Shown here: positions 18,863 through 20,746 of the stretch, one piece after another
Layout: each line of letters opens with the position of its first letter
How positions within the stretch are numbered: position 1 is the stretch's first letter
IMG/VR virus record: IMGVR_UViG_3300009183_000433
Location: 1 to 20,746 of that record
Length of the DNA: 20,746 nt
Source of the DNA: a virus
Direction: 5' to 3' (one strand)
Notes under the pieces: model-generated
Database searches by the model: none
What the model saw: only the letters and a program-made list of their open reading frames with translations
Told to the model about the DNA's origin: nothing
Translations under genes and position numbers: made by a program

Positions 18863-20746
18863 ATGGAAAACGAATACGAGAGCGAGGCAATGCCTGTAGA
18901 TCCGATGCAGCCGGAAGAACCGATGCAGACCGGCATCAAGCGCGACACCGTTGCGCCTGGTCCGTCCCGCGCCTCTCTCGTCAAGTCCCTCATTAAAAAG
19001 GTCGAGAATGCCAAGAAGCATTGGAAGAAGTCTTTCGACCGCATGAAGGAAGACACGGACTTCTACATGGGCAAGCAATGGTCGTCCAACGACAACGATG
19101 ACCGATACGTCGCTAACATTGTCCAGCGTCACGTCGGCCAGAGAGTCTCCGCCCTGTACGCCAAGAATCCCAAGTTCGTCGCCAAGCGACGCGAGACTCT
19201 GGACTTTGCCACATGGGAAGGCGACATGTCTTCATTCCAGGCCGTCCAGACGTCCATGCAGAATTCGATGACCACCGGGCAGCCAATGGATCCAACGATG
19301 ATGCAGACGATCCAGGACGCGCAGCAGGGTTTTGAGCGTCGCCGCATGCTCGACCGAGTAGCGAAGACGATGGAGATTGTCGCTCACCACCAGCTCCAGG
19401 AACAGCAGCCCAGCTTCAAGGGGCAAATGAAACAGCTCGTCCGTCGCACATGCGTGAACGGAATTGGCTACGTCAAGATTGGCTACCACCGGGTCATGGA
19501 GAAGCGACCGGAAGACGTGGAGCGTATCACCGACATCACCGAGCAGTTGTCTACCCTGGAGCGTCTTACCGCTGACCGCATCGACGAGAAGTTCTCTGAA
19601 GACCACGCCAAGATGGAGCAGCTCCGACTGCTATTGGACAGCATCAAGGAAAAGCAGGACGTCATCATCAAGGAAGGCGTTGTCTTTGACTTCCCGATGT
19701 CCCACACGGTCATCGTAGATCCGAAGTGCCGTCAGATGTCCGGCTTCGTCGGCGCTGACTGGATAGCCCAGGAGTTTATCCTCGATGTCGAGGACGTGAA
19801 GGAAATCTACAAGATTGACCTTGGTAAGGAATACACGGCCTATGAAGACAAAAACGAAGGCGAAGAAGACTGCCAGAAGGCCGTGGTGTGGGAAATCTAC
19901 TCCAAGAAGGACGGCATGCTGTATGTCGTGTGCGATGGCTATCACGACTTCATCAAGGAACCAGAACCTCCCCACCTTGAACTAGAACGATTCTGGCCTT
20001 TCTTCCCGCTGATCTTCAATGAGGTTGAATCCGAAAAGGATGTCATCCCTCCATCCGACGTCCGCCTGTTGATGCCAGTCCAGCGGGAATACAACCGCGC
20101 GCGACAGGCTTTGCGTGAGCATCGCTTCGCCAACCGCCCCCTGTACGCGACCTATGAAGGTGCATTGTCCGAGAAGGACATCACCAACCTCCAGTCCCAC
20201 CCGGCCAACGCTGTCATCAAACTACAGAACCTGTCTCCTGGACAGGCCGTCAACTCCATCCTCCAGCCGGTCCAACACAACCCCATCGATCCTAGCCTGT
20301 ACGACACGTCCATGCTACTGGATGACATGATGCGGGTGGTTGGCAGCCAGGAAGCCAACCTAGGCGGTACGTCAGCATCCACAGCCACGGAAGTATCCGT
20401 CGCCGAAGGCAGCCGTATGTCCAGCCTTTCGTCCAATGTAGACGACCTTGAGGACTTCCTAGGCGAGATGGCGCGTACCACCGGCCAGGTGTTGCTTGAG
20501 CAGATGGACCAGCAAACGGTGATGAAGATTGCCGGACCTGGCGCCGTATGGCCGCAGCTTGCTATCAATGAGATTGCCTCCGAGCTGATGCTGGAGGTTG
20601 AAGCCGGCTCCAATGGTCGCCCCAACAAGGCGATCCAGATGCAGAACTTTGAACGCATCGCCCCCATCCTGTTGCAGATCCCTGGCATGAATCCCGAATT
20701 CATGGCGAAGGAAGCACTCAAGCGTATGGACGATGGCATGGACATC
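18863..20746 (+). CDS. Portal protein, partial at window end
   Basis: 628 codons are open from ATG 18863 to the last base with no stop, so the gene is truncated by the window. Features: a Met/Pro/Glu-rich start, KKHWKKSFDRMKEDTDFYMG (51-70) followed by KQWSS, typical of portal clip/wing entry; NGIGYVKIGYHR; a charged helical insert (about 215-265); and the segment PVQREYNRARQALREHRFAN with NRPLY, all typical of podovirus-like, P22-type portal proteins by eye. The ring sits at the unique vertex and works with the terminase encoded just upstream. A late SATATEVSVAEGSRMSSLSS segment resembles the portal stem helix region. Start is supported by the 15-base gap and AT-rich leader; no strong SD. 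Confidence 0.87.
   Translation, partial: MENEYESEAMPVDPMQPEEPMQTGIKRDTVAPGPSRASLVKSLIKKVENAKKHWKKSFDRMKEDTDFYMGKQWSSNDNDDRYVANIVQRHVGQRVSALYAKNPKFVAKRRETLDFATWEGDMSSFQAVQTSMQNSMTTGQPMDPTMMQTIQDAQQGFERRRMLDRVAKTMEIVAHHQLQEQQPSFKGQMKQLVRRTCVNGIGYVKIGYHRVMEKRPEDVERITDITEQLSTLERLTADRIDEKFSEDHAKMEQLRLLLDSIKEKQDVIIKEGVVFDFPMSHTVIVDPKCRQMSGFVGADWIAQEFILDVEDVKEIYKIDLGKEYTAYEDKNEGEEDCQKAVVWEIYSKKDGMLYVVCDGYHDFIKEPEPPHLELERFWPFFPLIFNEVESEKDVIPPSDVRLLMPVQREYNRARQALREHRFANRPLYATYEGALSEKDITNLQSHPANAVIKLQNLSPGQAVNSILQPVQHNPIDPSLYDTSMLLDDMMRVVGSQEANLGGTSASTATEVSVAEGSRMSSLSSNVDDLEDFLGEMARTTGQVLLEQMDQQTVMKIAGPGAVWPQLAINEIASELMLEVEAGSNGRPNKAIQMQNFERIAPILLQIPGMNPEFMAKEALKRMDDGMDI

Overview
This window is phage (or prophage) DNA, moderately GC-rich by eye. 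It carries a large terminase, the start of a portal gene, a small-terminase-like gene, a lysozyme-fold protein, a collagen-like tail fibre and a replication/recombination block. Gene packing is dense, with many ATGA/GTGA overlaps. I see no integrase, repressor, tRNA, rRNA, insertion sequence or CRISPR array. The portal together with the terminase argues for a tailed virus; P22-like portal character, hence a short-tailed virus, is only a guess. The host cannot be named. Several genes have clear Shine-Dalgarno (SD) sites, so the host ribosome uses a normal anti-SD, yet most genes lack one and instead carry a C/A-rich leader (CCCAAC or CCCAGCACC just before ATG).

Layout. (1) 110-6351, plus strand: superfamily II helicase with a zinc ribbon, Cas4/AddB-type iron-sulphur nuclease, a small C5-methyltransferase-like protein, a conserved phage hypothetical, a second PD-(D/E)XK nuclease, and a fused RepB-type primase/RepA-type helicase. 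This looks like a self-contained replication and recombination module. (2) 6348-9066, plus strand: small genes including a lysozyme-like enzyme, a double helix-turn-helix protein, a probable small terminase, and a chain of translationally coupled small genes with SD sites. (3) 9067-9512: a noncoding region rich in palindromes, nested inverted repeats and direct repeats, a candidate origin or control region. (4) 9513-9962: RusA-like Holliday junction resolvase with a possible leaderless promoter, followed by a hairpin terminator at a convergent junction.

(5) 10032-14578, minus strand: twelve consecutive small genes (39-172 aa) of unknown function, many with the same kind of start region. Several appear by eye to be built from beta-alpha-beta units. 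They are separated by short leaders that contain two pairs of repeated elements. This cassette is the most unusual part of the window. (6) 14579-15086: divergent noncoding region with an AT-rich patch, a long alternating purine-pyrimidine tract, palindromes and a candidate promoter facing the tail genes. (7) 15087-20746, plus strand: tail fibre, large terminase and portal. The portal runs off the end of the window.

Working together: region 1 supplies origin firing, unwinding, end processing and DNA modification. RusA would resolve recombination or replication branches before packaging by the terminase-portal motor of region 6-7. The minus-strand cassette faces the opposite way from everything else and is a candidate host-interaction or anti-defence set, but nothing in the sequence proves that.
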